From: Nocardioides sp. Iso805N
GTDB lineage: Bacteria > Actinomycetota > Actinomycetes > Propionibacteriales > Nocardioidaceae
DNA length: 64,000 bases
Assembly (NCBI RefSeq): GCF_000364605.1
Contig: NZ_KB822575.1
Coordinates: forward strand, 234,237 to 298,236
Reading direction: 5' to 3'
This document shows, in pieces, positions 17,075 to 25,546 of the stretch. The notes beneath the pieces are model-generated. The model was not told the DNA's origin. It was given only the letters and a program-made list of their open reading frames with translations, and made no database searches. How positions within the stretch are numbered: the first letter of the stretch is position 1; each line of letters starts with the position of its first letter. The position numbers were made by a program, and so were the translations under genes.

Positions 17075-18070
17075 TCAGCGCAGAGCCGGGATGACCTGCT
17101 GCTCGAAGAGGTCGATGCTGGAGCGGTCGTAGGCAGCGTCGGCGAAGTAGGTGATCGCATACGTCATGCCCAGACCCTCGAGCGTCTTGAGCCTAGCCGC
17201 AATCTGCTCCGGCGTGCCGACGAGGCCCTGGGCACTGGTCCGTCGGGCGTGCTCGGCGCCGGCGGCCTCACCCAGGGACTTCTGCAGGTGGTCGGCGAAC
17301 CAGGCGACCTTGTCGTCGATCTCGCGCTGGGTCTCCCCGATGAAGACGTTGTAGTTCGCCGAGCGGGTGATCTCGCCGAAGTCGCGACCGAGGTTGGCGC
17401 AGTGCTCGGCCAGGAGGTCGGACTTGGTCCGGAAGGTCTCCTCGTCGCCGGCGAAGTTGGTGTAGTCGGCGTACTGGGCCGCGATCTTGAGGGTGACCTT
17501 CTCGCCGCCGCCGGCGATCCACAGCGGGATGCCGGAGCGGCCCTGCTGGATCGGCAGCGGCTGACAGATGGCGCCGTCGACCTGGTAGTACTTCCCCTGC
17601 AGCGAGGAGACGCCCTTCGTCCAGGCCTGCTGGAAGATCTGCACACCCTCGCGCAGCATCCCGAGCCGGTCGCGGGCCTCGGGGAACCCGTAGCCGTAGG
17701 CGCGCCACTCGTGCTCGTACCAGCCGGCGCCGATGCCCATCTCGACCCGGCCACCGGAGACGTGGTCGACGGTCGCGGCGACCTTGGCGAGGTAGGCGGG
17801 GTTGCGGTAGCTCATGCACGTGCACATCTGGCCGAGCCGGATCCGCTCGGTAGAAGCGGCGAACGCGCTCATCAGCGTCCACGCCTCGTGGGTGGCCTGG
17901 TCGGAGGGCTGCGGCGTGGTGTGGAAGTGGTCGTAGACCCAGAGCGACTCCCAGTCCGAGACCTTGTCGGCACGGATCGCCAGGTCGCGCATCGTCGCCC
18001 ACTGCCGGGCGGGATCGATGCCGACCAGGTCGAAGCGCCAACCCTGCGGGATGAAGAGACCGAACTTCAT
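17075..18070 (-). CDS. LLM-class F420-dependent oxidoreductase
   Basis: The 331-residue bacterial-luciferase-like TIM-barrel protein begins MKFGLFIPQGW and has LWVYDHFHTTP near residue 48, RIRLGQMCTCMSYRNPAYLAK and GRVEMGIGAGWYEHEWRAYG, typical of F420-dependent LLM enzymes. Family members use reduced or oxidised F420 on diverse substrates; the substrate is unknown. A Fgd that generates F420H2 is encoded at 39780-40790. It converges on otsA. Confidence 0.85.
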   Translation of the reverse strand: MKFGLFIPQGWRFDLVGIDPARQWATMRDLAIRADKVSDWESLWVYDHFHTTPQPSDQATHEAWTLMSAFAASTERIRLGQMCTCMSYRNPAYLAKVAATVDHVSGGRVEMGIGAGWYEHEWRAYGYGFPEARDRLGMLREGVQIFQQAWTKGVSSLQGKYYQVDGAICQPLPIQQGRSGIPLWIAGGGEKVTLKIAAQYADYTNFAGDEETFRTKSDLLAEHCANLGRDFGEITRSANYNVFIGETQREIDDKVAWFADHLQKSLGEAAGAEHARRTSAQGLVGTPEQIAARLKTLEGLGMTYAITYFADAAYDRSSIDLFEQQVIPALR

Positions 18071-18130
18071 GGACGTGCTCCTTGCTCAGGCACCCGGACT
18101 GCTTGTCGTCGGCAACGCTAACGTGCCCGT

Positions 18131-18823
18131 GTGAACGCACTCAACGGCCTGGTCGAGCGAGAGCTGATGGCGGCGGACTGGGCCGAGGCCCTGGCGCCCG
18201 TCGAGGAGCGGGTCGCCGCGATGGGCGCCTTCCTGCGCGAGCAGCTCGCGCTCGGACGCCCCTACCTGCCCGAGGGCGACCGGGTCTTCGCGGCGTTCCG
18301 CAGGCCGCTGGCCGACGTACGCGTGCTGATCGTCGGCCAGGATCCCTATCCGACGATCGGCCACCCGATCGGGCTCTCCTTCGCCGTCGAACGGCACGTG
18401 CGGCCGCTGCCGGCGTCGCTGCGCAACATCTACACCGAGCTGGGGAGCGATCTGGGCATCGAGCCACCGGAGCACGGCGACCTGACGGCCTGGTCGGAGC
18501 GCGGCGTGATGCTGCTGAACCGGTCCCTGACCGTGCGACCAGGCGCACCGGCCTCGCACTCCGGCAAGGGCTGGGAGGAGGTCACCGGCCGCGCGATCTC
18601 GGCCCTCGTGGAGCGCGGCGGCCCACTGGTGGCGGTGCTCTGGGGTCGGCACGCGCAGTCGCTCAAGCCGGTGCTCGGAGAGATCCCGTACGTCGAGTCC
18701 GCGCACCCCTCGCCGCTGTCGGCCTATCGCGGCTTCTTCGGATCGCGGCCGTTCTCCCGGGTCAACGACCTCCTGGTCGCCCAGGGCGGCGTACCGATGG
18801 ACTGGACGTTGCCGGCGGAATAA
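18131..18823 (+). CDS. ung: Uracil-DNA glycosylase (family 1)
   Basis: The 230-residue enzyme removes uracil from DNA to start base-excision repair. Motif [19 protein letters not shown] (about residue 73) carries the catalytic Asp, and motif [19 protein letters not shown] (about residue 196) carries the catalytic His and DNA-intercalating loop. The GTG at 18131 has a TAACGT box 6 bp upstream, so the transcript is probably leaderless. It is divergent from the LLM gene. Confidence 0.95.
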   Translation: MNALNGLVERELMAADWAEALAPVEERVAAMGAFLREQLALGRPYLPEGDRVFAAFRRPLADVRVLIVGQDPYPTIGHPIGLSFAVERHVRPLPASLRNIYTELGSDLGIEPPEHGDLTAWSERGVMLLNRSLTVRPGAPASHSGKGWEEVTGRAISALVERGGPLVAVLWGRHAQSLKPVLGEIPYVESAHPSPLSAYRGFFGSRPFSRVNDLLVAQGGVPMDWTLPAE

Positions 18824-18830
18824 GTTTAAT

Positions 18831-18846
18831 CCTCAACTAGTTGAGG
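18831..18846. promoter_or_regulatory. Perfect 16-bp palindrome at the dioxygenase start
   Basis: CCTCAACTAGTTGAGG is a perfect palindrome that begins 7 bp after the ung stop codon and contains part of the ribosome site (GAGGAG) of the next gene. The size and symmetry suit a MarR-type repressor. Confidence 0.6.
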
Positions 18847-18852
18847 AGTGTC

Positions 18853-19626
18853 ATGACCGACCGGATGCCTGCTCTGTACATCGGCCACGGCGCGCCGCCG
18901 CTTCTCGACGACCCGACCTGGTCGGGCCAGCTCGCCGCGTGGGCCGCCGACCTGCCGCGCCCGCGGGCGATCCTGATCGTCTCGGCGCACTGGGAGTCGG
19001 CCCCGGTGATGCTGAGCGCCCCTGGCGCCCCGCTCGTCTACGACTTCGGCGGCTTCGACCCGAAGTACTACCGGATGACCTACGAGACACCCGACGCCTC
19101 CTGGCTGGCGCAGCGGGTGGCGGCGATGATGCCGGCCACCGAGCCGGTCCACCAGCACGCCACCCGCGGTCTCGACCACGGCGCCTGGGTGCCGCTGCGG
19201 ATCATGTACCCGGCGGCGGACATCCCGGTGCTGCAGATGTCGCTGCCGACCCAGGATCCGACGCGGCTGCTGGCGCTGGGCGAGCGGCTGCGGTCGCTGC
19301 GCGACGAAGGCGTGCTGATCATCGGCTCCGGCTTCCTGACCCACGGCCTGCCGTTCCTGACCTCATGGCGGATCGACGCAGAGGCTCCGGGTTGGTCGGC
19401 GGACTTCGACGCCTGGGCCGGCGAGGCGCTCGCCCGCGGCGACGTGGACGCGCTCGCCGACTACCAGCATCGGGCACCCGGCATGCCCTACGCCCACCCG
19501 ACGGTGGAGCACTACACGCCGCTGTTCGTCACGCTCGGCGCGGCGACCACGCCCGACGAGCCCGGCATCCAGGTGATCGACGGGTTCTGGATGGGGCTCT
19601 CGAAGCGGTCGCTGCAGGTCGCCTGA
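18853..19626 (+). CDS. DODA-type extradiol aromatic ring-opening dioxygenase (LigB-like)
   Basis: The 257-residue class III extradiol dioxygenase has the metal-ligand motif LYIGHGAPPLLDDP (His12), ILIVSAHWES, and HATRGLDHGAWVPLRIMYP, matching the YgiD/4,5-DOPA dioxygenase family that opens catechol rings. The ATG at 18853 follows GAGGAG at good spacing; an upstream TTG (18841) would lie in the operator. The perfect palindrome immediately upstream suggests repression by a MarR-type protein responsive to phenolics (inference). Confidence 0.87.
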   Translation: MTDRMPALYIGHGAPPLLDDPTWSGQLAAWAADLPRPRAILIVSAHWESAPVMLSAPGAPLVYDFGGFDPKYYRMTYETPDASWLAQRVAAMMPATEPVHQHATRGLDHGAWVPLRIMYPAADIPVLQMSLPTQDPTRLLALGERLRSLRDEGVLIIGSGFLTHGLPFLTSWRIDAEAPGWSADFDAWAGEALARGDVDALADYQHRAPGMPYAHPTVEHYTPLFVTLGAATTPDEPGIQVIDGFWMGLSKRSLQVA

Positions 19627-19632
19627 GGCGTC

Positions 19633-19695
19633 GAGAGGTCACTTTCGGTGGGTTGAGTGCACGCTGGACACTCGACCCACCGAAAGTGACCTCTC
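19633..19695. repeat. Family B palindromic repeat, copy 1
   Basis: A 21-bp perfect arm pair (GAGAGGTCACTTTCGGTGGG and one more base, with its complement) plus an inner GAGTG/CACTC pair. The right end contains the stop codon of the aldo/keto reductase (19694-19696). It lies between convergent genes. Confidence 0.9.
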
Positions 19696-20650
19696 AACCG
19701 GTGATCTCGTCCAGCTCCGCGAGGTCGGCCTCGGTCGGGTCCCAGCGCAGCGCGGCCGCGTTGGTCCGCACCTGGTCGCCGCTGGTGGCGCCGGAGATCA
19801 CCGAGGAGACGCCCGGCTGCGCGGCGAGACCGCCGATGGCGACGTCGATCGGGGTGAGATCGCGCGCCGCGGCGTATGCCTCGAAGTCCTCGATCCTGTC
19901 CCAGTCGGCGTTCTCCAGCCAGTCGCCGCGACCGCGCTCCTGGGCGAACCGGGTGCCTGCCGGCGGCGCCTGGTCGCGCTTGTACTTGCCGGTCAGCAGG
20001 CCGGCCTCGAGCGGGAAGAACGGCAGTACGCCGACGCCGAAGTGCTCGGCCGCAGGCACGACCTCCTCCTCGACGTCGCGGGTCAGCAGGGAGTACTGGT
20101 TCTGGATCGAGACGAACCGCTCCAGACCTGCGGTCCGGGCGGTCCAGTCAGCGTCGGCGAGCTCCCAGGCGGAGAAGTTCGAGCAGCCCAGGTAGCCGAC
20201 CTTGCCCTCGCGGACCAGATCGGTCAGCACCGCGAGGGTCTCCTCGATCGGCGTGACCGGGTCGGGCCGATGCAGCTGGTAGAGGTCGATGTGGTCGGTC
20301 CGCAGCCGGCGCAGCGAGCCCTCCACCGCGCGACGGACGTAGCGGCGGGCGCCACGGGCGCCGAAGTCCTCGCCGTACTCGCCGCCCATCGACATGCCGA
20401 ACTTGGTCGCCACCACGAAGTGCTCGCGCTGGCCCTGCAGCGCCTCACCGAGAAGCGTCTCGCTGGCACCCGCACCGCCGTAGATGTCGGCGGTGTCGAG
20501 CAGCGTCACGCCGACATCGCGCGCCGCGGCCAGGATGTCCTTGACACCGTCGAGACCGACCCGGCGACCGAAGGCGTTGCAGCCGATGCCGACAGCGCTC
20601 ACCATCAGGCCCGAGTCGCCGAGGGACCGGTAGACCATCGCATCGCTCAT
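19694..20650 (-). CDS. Aldo/keto reductase
   Basis: The 318-residue TIM-barrel NADPH reductase has the catalytic tetrad context: LLDTADIYGGAGASE (Asp and Tyr), VVATKFG (Lys) and HIDLYQLHRPDP (His), plus C-terminal SSVISGATSGDQVRTN for cofactor binding. Substrate unknown. The ATG at 20650 starts MSDAMVYRSLGDSGL, the usual AKR opening; 19 bp separate it from the divergent pdxY. The stop codon is embedded in a family B repeat. Confidence 0.9.
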   Translation of the reverse strand: MSDAMVYRSLGDSGLMVSAVGIGCNAFGRRVGLDGVKDILAAARDVGVTLLDTADIYGGAGASETLLGEALQGQREHFVVATKFGMSMGGEYGEDFGARGARRYVRRAVEGSLRRLRTDHIDLYQLHRPDPVTPIEETLAVLTDLVREGKVGYLGCSNFSAWELADADWTARTAGLERFVSIQNQYSLLTRDVEEEVVPAAEHFGVGVLPFFPLEAGLLTGKYKRDQAPPAGTRFAQERGRGDWLENADWDRIEDFEAYAAARDLTPIDVAIGGLAAQPGVSSVISGATSGDQVRTNAAALRWDPTEADLAELDEITG

Positions 20651-20669
20651 GTCAGGCACGATACCGACC

Positions 20670-21518
20670 ATGCAGATCCTCTCGATCCAGTCGCAGGTGG
20701 CCTTCGGGTACGTCGGCAACTCGGCGGCCGTCTTCCCGCTCCAGCGGCTGGGCCACGAGGTCTGGCCCGTGCTCACGGTGAACTTCTCCAACCACACCGG
20801 GTACGGCGAGTGGCGCGGACCGGTGCAGGCTCCGACGGACGTCGCTGCCGTGATCGAGGGGATCTCCGAGCGCGGCGCCCTGCCGGAGGTCTCCGCCGTA
20901 CTGTCCGGCTATCAGGGCGACCCTGCAGTCGGTGCCGTCGTGCTCGATGCCGTCGCCCGCGTCAAGGCGGCGAACCCGCACGCGATCTACTGCTGCGACC
21001 CGGTGATGGGCGACGTCGGCCGGGGCATGTTCGTCCGGCCGGGGATCCCGGAGTTCATGCGCGACCAGGTGGTACCGGCGGCGGACGTGATCACGCCCAA
21101 CCACTTCGAGCTCAACTTCCTCGCCGGACTCGAGGCGACGCCGCGGCTGGCCGACGTACTCGATGCCGTCGAGCGCGTGCGCGCGACCGGTCCCCGCAAC
21201 GTGCTGGTCACCTCGGTGGTCACCGACAGGTCTGACACCCTGTCGTTGGTCGCTGTCGATGACTCGGGCGCCTGGCGGGTCACCACACCCCACCTGCCGA
21301 TCACGCCCAACGGCGGCGGCGACGTGACGGCGGCGGTCTACCTGGCACACCTGCTCGGCAGCGGGTCGACGCCGACCGCGCTGGAGCGCACCGCCAACAC
21401 CATGTTCGCGATCCTGGAACGGACGCTGGAGTCGGGCCGGCGCGAGCTCGAGCTGATCGCCTCGCAGGAGGACATCGCCCACCCGCCGACGCGCTTCGAG
21501 GCGACTCAGCTGAGCTGA
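20670..21518 (+). CDS. pdxY: Pyridoxal kinase (PdxY-like)
   Basis: The 282-residue ribokinase-fold enzyme phosphorylates pyridoxal for PLP salvage. It opens MQILSIQSQVAFGYVGNSAA, has LSGYQGD, YCCDPVMGDVGRG (about residue 110) and PNGGGDVTAAVYLAHLL with the catalytic GGGD anion hole. The ATG at 20670 matches the family start. The 3-prime end overlaps the convergent hydrolase gene by 13 bp, so the two genes can form complementary transcripts. Confidence 0.93.
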   Translation: MQILSIQSQVAFGYVGNSAAVFPLQRLGHEVWPVLTVNFSNHTGYGEWRGPVQAPTDVAAVIEGISERGALPEVSAVLSGYQGDPAVGAVVLDAVARVKAANPHAIYCCDPVMGDVGRGMFVRPGIPEFMRDQVVPAADVITPNHFELNFLAGLEATPRLADVLDAVERVRATGPRNVLVTSVVTDRSDTLSLVAVDDSGAWRVTTPHLPITPNGGGDVTAAVYLAHLLGSGSTPTALERTANTMFAILERTLESGRRELELIASQEDIAHPPTRFEATQLS

Positions 21519-22117
21519 GCGCCCTCGCTCTTCCCGTCCTTGCCGTCCAGCGCGTCGAGCCACGCCAGGATGTGGGTGGTGGCCCGCCCGGCGATCACCG
21601 GGTCGTAGTCGTCGGTGCTGTCGTCGAGGAACAGATGCCCGCTGCCGGGATAGTCCACGAGCTGACCGCCCGGCACGCGCTCCCGGAACCCCTCGTCCTC
21701 CTCGGCCTCCCGCCACGGGTCGTCGAGGGTCTGGTGCGCGACTGCCGGCAGTCCCTCGGGCCAGTCCGCCTCGAACCATCTCGGGTCCGGCGCACCAAAG
21801 AGGAAGAGCATCCCCCGCGCGCTCCCGGGGCGGTGCTTGAGGGCCAGCCAGGTGGCATAGCCGCAGCCCATCGACATCCCCGCGTAGACGAGTCCTGTCG
21901 CCGGCAGCGCATCAGCCGCCGCGGCCGCGCGGCGGCTGAGGACCTCGTCGCCGAGCTCGCGCATATGTGCGACGCCCGCGTCGGTGTCGTCGAAGAGGCG
22001 CCCCTCGTAGAGGTCAGGAGCGTGCACGGGGTGGCCTGCGTCGCGCAGCGTGTCGGCGAAGTGCCGTACGCCGTCGGTCAGGCCACGGGCGTGGTGGAGC
22101 AGCAGTATCTCGGCCAT
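21506..22117 (-). CDS. Dienelactone hydrolase-family alpha/beta hydrolase
   Basis: The 203-residue protein has EILLLHHARGLTDGV, the nucleophile elbow YAGMSMGCGYA (a Ser in the position where classical dienelactone hydrolases have Cys), the acid loop and a C-terminal catalytic His in GSGHLFLDDS. This is the DLH-like clade of general esterases. The ATG at 22117 follows no strong ribosome site. It overlaps convergent pdxY by 13 bp. Confidence 0.85.
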   Translation of the reverse strand: MAEILLLHHARGLTDGVRHFADTLRDAGHPVHAPDLYEGRLFDDTDAGVAHMRELGDEVLSRRAAAAADALPATGLVYAGMSMGCGYATWLALKHRPGSARGMLFLFGAPDPRWFEADWPEGLPAVAHQTLDDPWREAEEDEGFRERVPGGQLVDYPGSGHLFLDDSTDDYDPVIAGRATTHILAWLDALDGKDGKSEGAQLS

Positions 22118-22231
22118 ACCTCCTACAACGCCACAGGTATGGCGCTGTGGCAAGTGGGCGGGACGCAGGGTTGCGACGCTCGGACGATGGGCGGCGCCGG
22201 CTGCCGTTGCCGTACCCACCCTGGACGGACG

Positions 22232-22265
22232 TGGGTAAAGGGGCACACCTGTGCCCCTTTACCCA
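22232..22265. terminator. Strong hairpin downstream of tRNA-Thr
   Basis: A perfect 16-bp stem (TGGGTAAAGGGGCACA and its complement) with a 2-nt CC turn, about 50 bp past the tRNA 3-prime end on the minus strand. An overlapping alternative pairing exists between TACCCAC (22213-22219) and GTGGGTA (22231-22237). Confidence 0.6.
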
Positions 22266-22313
22266 TCTCCAGATCAAGCTGCCCCGTGAAGCCGCCAAGA
22301 CCGGGGAACGCAG

Positions 22314-22386
22314 AGCCGGTGACAGGAATCGAACCCGCGACCCTCTTATTACAAGTAAGACGCTCTACCAACTGAGCTACACCGGC
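22314..22386 (-). tRNA. tRNA-Thr (anticodon TGT)
   Basis: The minus strand folds into a standard cloverleaf: acceptor GCCGGTG / CACCGGC, D-arm with AGCTCAGTTGGTAGAGC, anticodon stem TCTTA / TAAGA with loop CTTGTAA (anticodon TGT), and T-arm GCGGGTTCGATTCCTGT. The discriminator is T and CCA is not encoded. It reads ACA codons, rare in this GC-rich genome. Confidence 0.97.
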
Positions 22387-22438
22387 ATGCCGCCGAGGCA
22401 GCGCGCCAATCCTAGACAGCCTCCGCTTGAATGGCTGC

Positions 22439-24220
22439 ATGAGCCTGCTCTCCGAGCCGCATCACGACGGATCCCCGCTGTATGTCGACCAGCCCTCGCC
22501 GACGCTCGGCGAACACGTCACGGTCCGCCTCAGGGTCTCGGCCGACGACCCGGCGCAGCGGGTCTGGGTGCGCACGACGTACGACGCCGAGCCGACCTAT
22601 CACGCGTGCGAGCGCGTCGACGCGACCTGGTGGACGGGCACCATCCCGGTGCACAACCCGATCACGCACTACCGCTTCCTGATCGAGGACCGCGACGGTG
22701 ACCAGCGCTGGGTCACGGCGAACGGCACGGTCACGCACGACCCGTCCGACACGTTCGACTTCAAGCTGAGCGCGCATACCCCGGCGCCGGCATGGACCAG
22801 GCACGCGGTGGTCTACCAGATCTTCCCCGACCGGTTCGCGCGCAGCTCGGCGGCCGACGACCGTCCGACACCCGCCTGGGCCAAGCCGCAACCATGGGAC
22901 AGCCTGCCGGCCTACGAGCCCACCGACGACCGCACCTGGCTGGGCTTCTACGGCGGCGATCTGGACGGCATCATCGACCACCTCGACCACGTCGACCGGG
23001 TCGGTGGCACCACGGTCTACCTCACCCCGGTCTTCCCGGGCGAGAGCAACCACCGCTACAACGCCTCGACGTTCGACCGGATCGACCCGCTGCTCGGAGG
23101 CGACGAGGCCTACGCACGGCTCGCCGAGGCGGTGCACGAGCGCGGCTGGCACCTGCTCGGCGACCTGACCGCCAACCACACCGGGGACACCCACGAGTGG
23201 TTCCAGCAGGCCCTCGAGGGTGGCTCCACCCGCGACTGGTACTTCTTCGGCCACGACGGCTCCTACGAGTGCTGGATGGGCCACGAAACGCTGCCCAAGC
23301 TGGACCACACCCGCGCGGACATGCGCCGGGCGATGACCGAGGGCCCGGACTCGACGGTCGCGCGATGGCTGCGGGCGCCGTACTCGCTGGACGGGTGGCG
23401 GATCGATGTGGCCAACATGAGCGGCCGGCTCGGCGCGACCGACGTCAACCACGACGTCGCCCGCACGATTCGCGACACCGCCACCGTGGTCAACCCCGAG
23501 GCGTGGGTCATCGGCGAGCACAACCACGATGCCAGCGGCGACATCGACGGCGACGGCTGGCACGGCACGATGAACTACTCCGGCTTCTCCTGGCCGATCT
23601 GGTCCTGGCTGCGCGCCGAGCGGACCGAGGCACGGGCCTTCGGCCGACCGGTCCCGGTCGCCAGGCGCGGCGGCGGGACGGTGATGCGGGAACTGCGCGA
23701 GTGGCGGGCCCGCTACGGCTGGCGGGCGGCCCAGCAGTCCTGGAACATCCTGTCCTCGCACGACTCCGCGCGCATCCGCACCCTGGTCGTCGACCCGGCC
23801 GTGCACCGCGTCGCGGCCGGCCTGCAGTTCACCCTGCCGGGCGTGCCGATGGTCTTCGCCGGCGACGAGATCGGGCTGGAGGGCGTGCTCGGCGAGGACG
23901 GCCGCCGGCCGATGCCCTGGGCGCACCACGAGACCTGGGACACCGCGACCCTCGAGGTCTACGGCGCCCTCGCCCGGCTACGCCGTGAGCACCCGGCCCT
24001 GATCGAGGGCGGCCTGCGCTGGGCGTACGCCGACGACGACGCGCTGGCCTACCTGCGCGAGCACCCCAACGGATCCCTGCTGATCGTCGCGCGCCGCACC
24101 GCCGGCCCGGATCCGCTCGCCGGGCTCGAGGGGCTCGAGGGACTCGGGGAGCTCGACGGCGAGGTGCTGCTGAGCACCGGCCCGCAGGACGGTGCGTGGC
24201 TGCAGATCCGGGCGCTCTGA
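22439..24220 (+). CDS. GH13 alpha-glucan hydrolase (neopullulanase/cyclomaltodextrinase-like)
   Basis: The 593-residue cytoplasmic enzyme has an N-terminal beta-sandwich of about 110 residues typical of the neopullulanase group, then the GH13 barrel: VVYQIFPDRFARS, GDLTANHTGD (region I), DGWRIDVANMSG (nucleophile Asp), WVIGEHNHD (acid/base Glu) and ILSSHDSARIR (transition-state Asp). It should cut linear maltodextrins or cyclodextrins. The ATG at 22439 is internal to a longer frame that begins with TTG; the later start is chosen. The DUF4032 gene follows 33 bp later. Confidence 0.87.
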   Translation: MSLLSEPHHDGSPLYVDQPSPTLGEHVTVRLRVSADDPAQRVWVRTTYDAEPTYHACERVDATWWTGTIPVHNPITHYRFLIEDRDGDQRWVTANGTVTHDPSDTFDFKLSAHTPAPAWTRHAVVYQIFPDRFARSSAADDRPTPAWAKPQPWDSLPAYEPTDDRTWLGFYGGDLDGIIDHLDHVDRVGGTTVYLTPVFPGESNHRYNASTFDRIDPLLGGDEAYARLAEAVHERGWHLLGDLTANHTGDTHEWFQQALEGGSTRDWYFFGHDGSYECWMGHETLPKLDHTRADMRRAMTEGPDSTVARWLRAPYSLDGWRIDVANMSGRLGATDVNHDVARTIRDTATVVNPEAWVIGEHNHDASGDIDGDGWHGTMNYSGFSWPIWSWLRAERTEARAFGRPVPVARRGGGTVMRELREWRARYGWRAAQQSWNILSSHDSARIRTLVVDPAVHRVAAGLQFTLPGVPMVFAGDEIGLEGVLGEDGRRPMPWAHHETWDTATLEVYGALARLRREHPALIEGGLRWAYADDDALAYLREHPNGSLLIVARRTAGPDPLAGLEGLEGLGELDGEVLLSTGPQDGAWLQIRAL

Positions 24221-24253
24221 GCGTTGCCGCCGTTGGCTCACTAGGGTTGCACC

Positions 24254-25465
24254 ATGGCTCTGCGCATCGTCGCCAGCCGCCCCGATCCGGCGATCGTGCG
24301 GCTGCCCTGGTCGACGCCCCTCGAGGAGTGGCCGCCCGACGTCGTGGTGCCGCTCGCGCGCGGCCTGTCCCGGCACGTGGTGCGGATCGTGCGGCTCGGG
24401 CAGCGGATCTACGCGGTCAAGGAGACCCAGGAGCCGATCGCGTTCCGGGAGTACCAGACGCTGCGCGACCTCCAGCGGCTCGGCCTGCCCGCAGTGGTGC
24501 CGCAGGCCGTGGTCACCGGCCGCGTCGACGCGGATGGCGCCGAGCTGCCCGCGGCACTGATGACCGAGCACCTGCGGTTCTCGCTGCCCTATCGCAGCCT
24601 CTTCGAGCACGGCCTCACCGCCGACCACCTCCCGGCGATCATCGACGCCCTCGTCGTACTCCTGGTGCGGCTGCACCTGGCGGACTTCTACTGGGGCGAC
24701 GTGTCGCTGTCCAACGTCCTGTTCCGCCGCGACGCCGGCGGCTTCGCCGCCTACCTCGTCGACGCCGAGACCGGTGAGCTGCGGCCCTCGCTCTCCGCGC
24801 AGCTGCGCGCCTACGACCTCGATGTCGCCGGCGAGAACGTGTACGCCGAGATCATGGACCTCCAGGCCAGCGGCGCGCTACCCAAGGACTTCCCGCTCGA
24901 GGCGGTGGTCGAGCGCCTGCACAGCCGCTACCAGGCGCTGTGGGACGAGCTCACCGCCGAGACCCACTTCCCCGCCGACGAGATGTGGCAGATCGAGCAG
25001 CGCATCGAGCGACTCAACGATCTCGGCTTCGACGTGGAGGAGCTCGACATCGTCACCGACTACGACGGCGACACCGTCCTGCTGCGGCCCCGGGTGGTCG
25101 AGCTCGGCCATCACCAGCGCACGCTGCGTGCGCTGACCGGCATCGAGGCCGAGGACGCCCAGGCTCGCCGGATGCTCAACGACATCGCCGCCTACACCGC
25201 CTCACGCGACCTGGGCGGACTCCCCCGCGAGGTCGTCGCCCAGCGCTGGCTGAAGGAGATCTACGAGCCGATCGTGGCGATGATCCCCGAGACGGCCACC
25301 GGCAAGCTAGAGCCGGCGGAGATCTTCCACGAGATCCTCGTGCACCGCTGGCTCCTCTCCGAGCGCGCCGGCCACAGCATCAAGCTGCTCGACGCCGCGC
25401 GGGACTACATCGCCTCGATCCTGCCCGAACGCCCCGACGAGGCACTGACGACACCGACCGACTAG
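24254..25465 (+). CDS. DUF4032 protein with a kinase-like fold
   Basis: The 403-residue protein matches DUF4032 proteins with an N-terminal half resembling lipopolysaccharide kinases: IYAVKETQEPIAFREYQTL gives the kinase Lys and helix-C Glu, LHLADFYWGDVSLSNVLF the catalytic-loop-like segment and YLVDAETGEL the metal-binding DAE in place of DFG. A phosphotransferase role is plausible but unproven. A TAGGGT box 6 bp before the ATG suggests its own leaderless transcript. It converges on rlmB across a family B repeat. Confidence 0.8.
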   Translation: MALRIVASRPDPAIVRLPWSTPLEEWPPDVVVPLARGLSRHVVRIVRLGQRIYAVKETQEPIAFREYQTLRDLQRLGLPAVVPQAVVTGRVDADGAELPAALMTEHLRFSLPYRSLFEHGLTADHLPAIIDALVVLLVRLHLADFYWGDVSLSNVLFRRDAGGFAAYLVDAETGELRPSLSAQLRAYDLDVAGENVYAEIMDLQASGALPKDFPLEAVVERLHSRYQALWDELTAETHFPADEMWQIEQRIERLNDLGFDVEELDIVTDYDGDTVLLRPRVVELGHHQRTLRALTGIEAEDAQARRMLNDIAAYTASRDLGGLPREVVAQRWLKEIYEPIVAMIPETATGKLEPAEIFHEILVHRWLLSERAGHSIKLLDAARDYIASILPERPDEALTTPTD

Positions 25466-25468
25466 GTC

Positions 25469-25546
25469 GAGAGGTCAGTTTCTGCGGGTCGAGTGTCCAC
25501 GGCACTCGCCGAAAGTGACCACTCGACCCGCGGAAGGTGACGTCTC
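25469..25546. repeat. Family B palindromic repeat, copy 2
   Basis: Imperfect copy: GAGAGGTCAGTTTCTGCGGG on the left against GAGACGTCACCTTCCGCGGG read from the right, both followed by TCGAGTG. The right end contains the rlmB stop codon (25545-25547). Lies between convergent genes. Confidence 0.8.
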
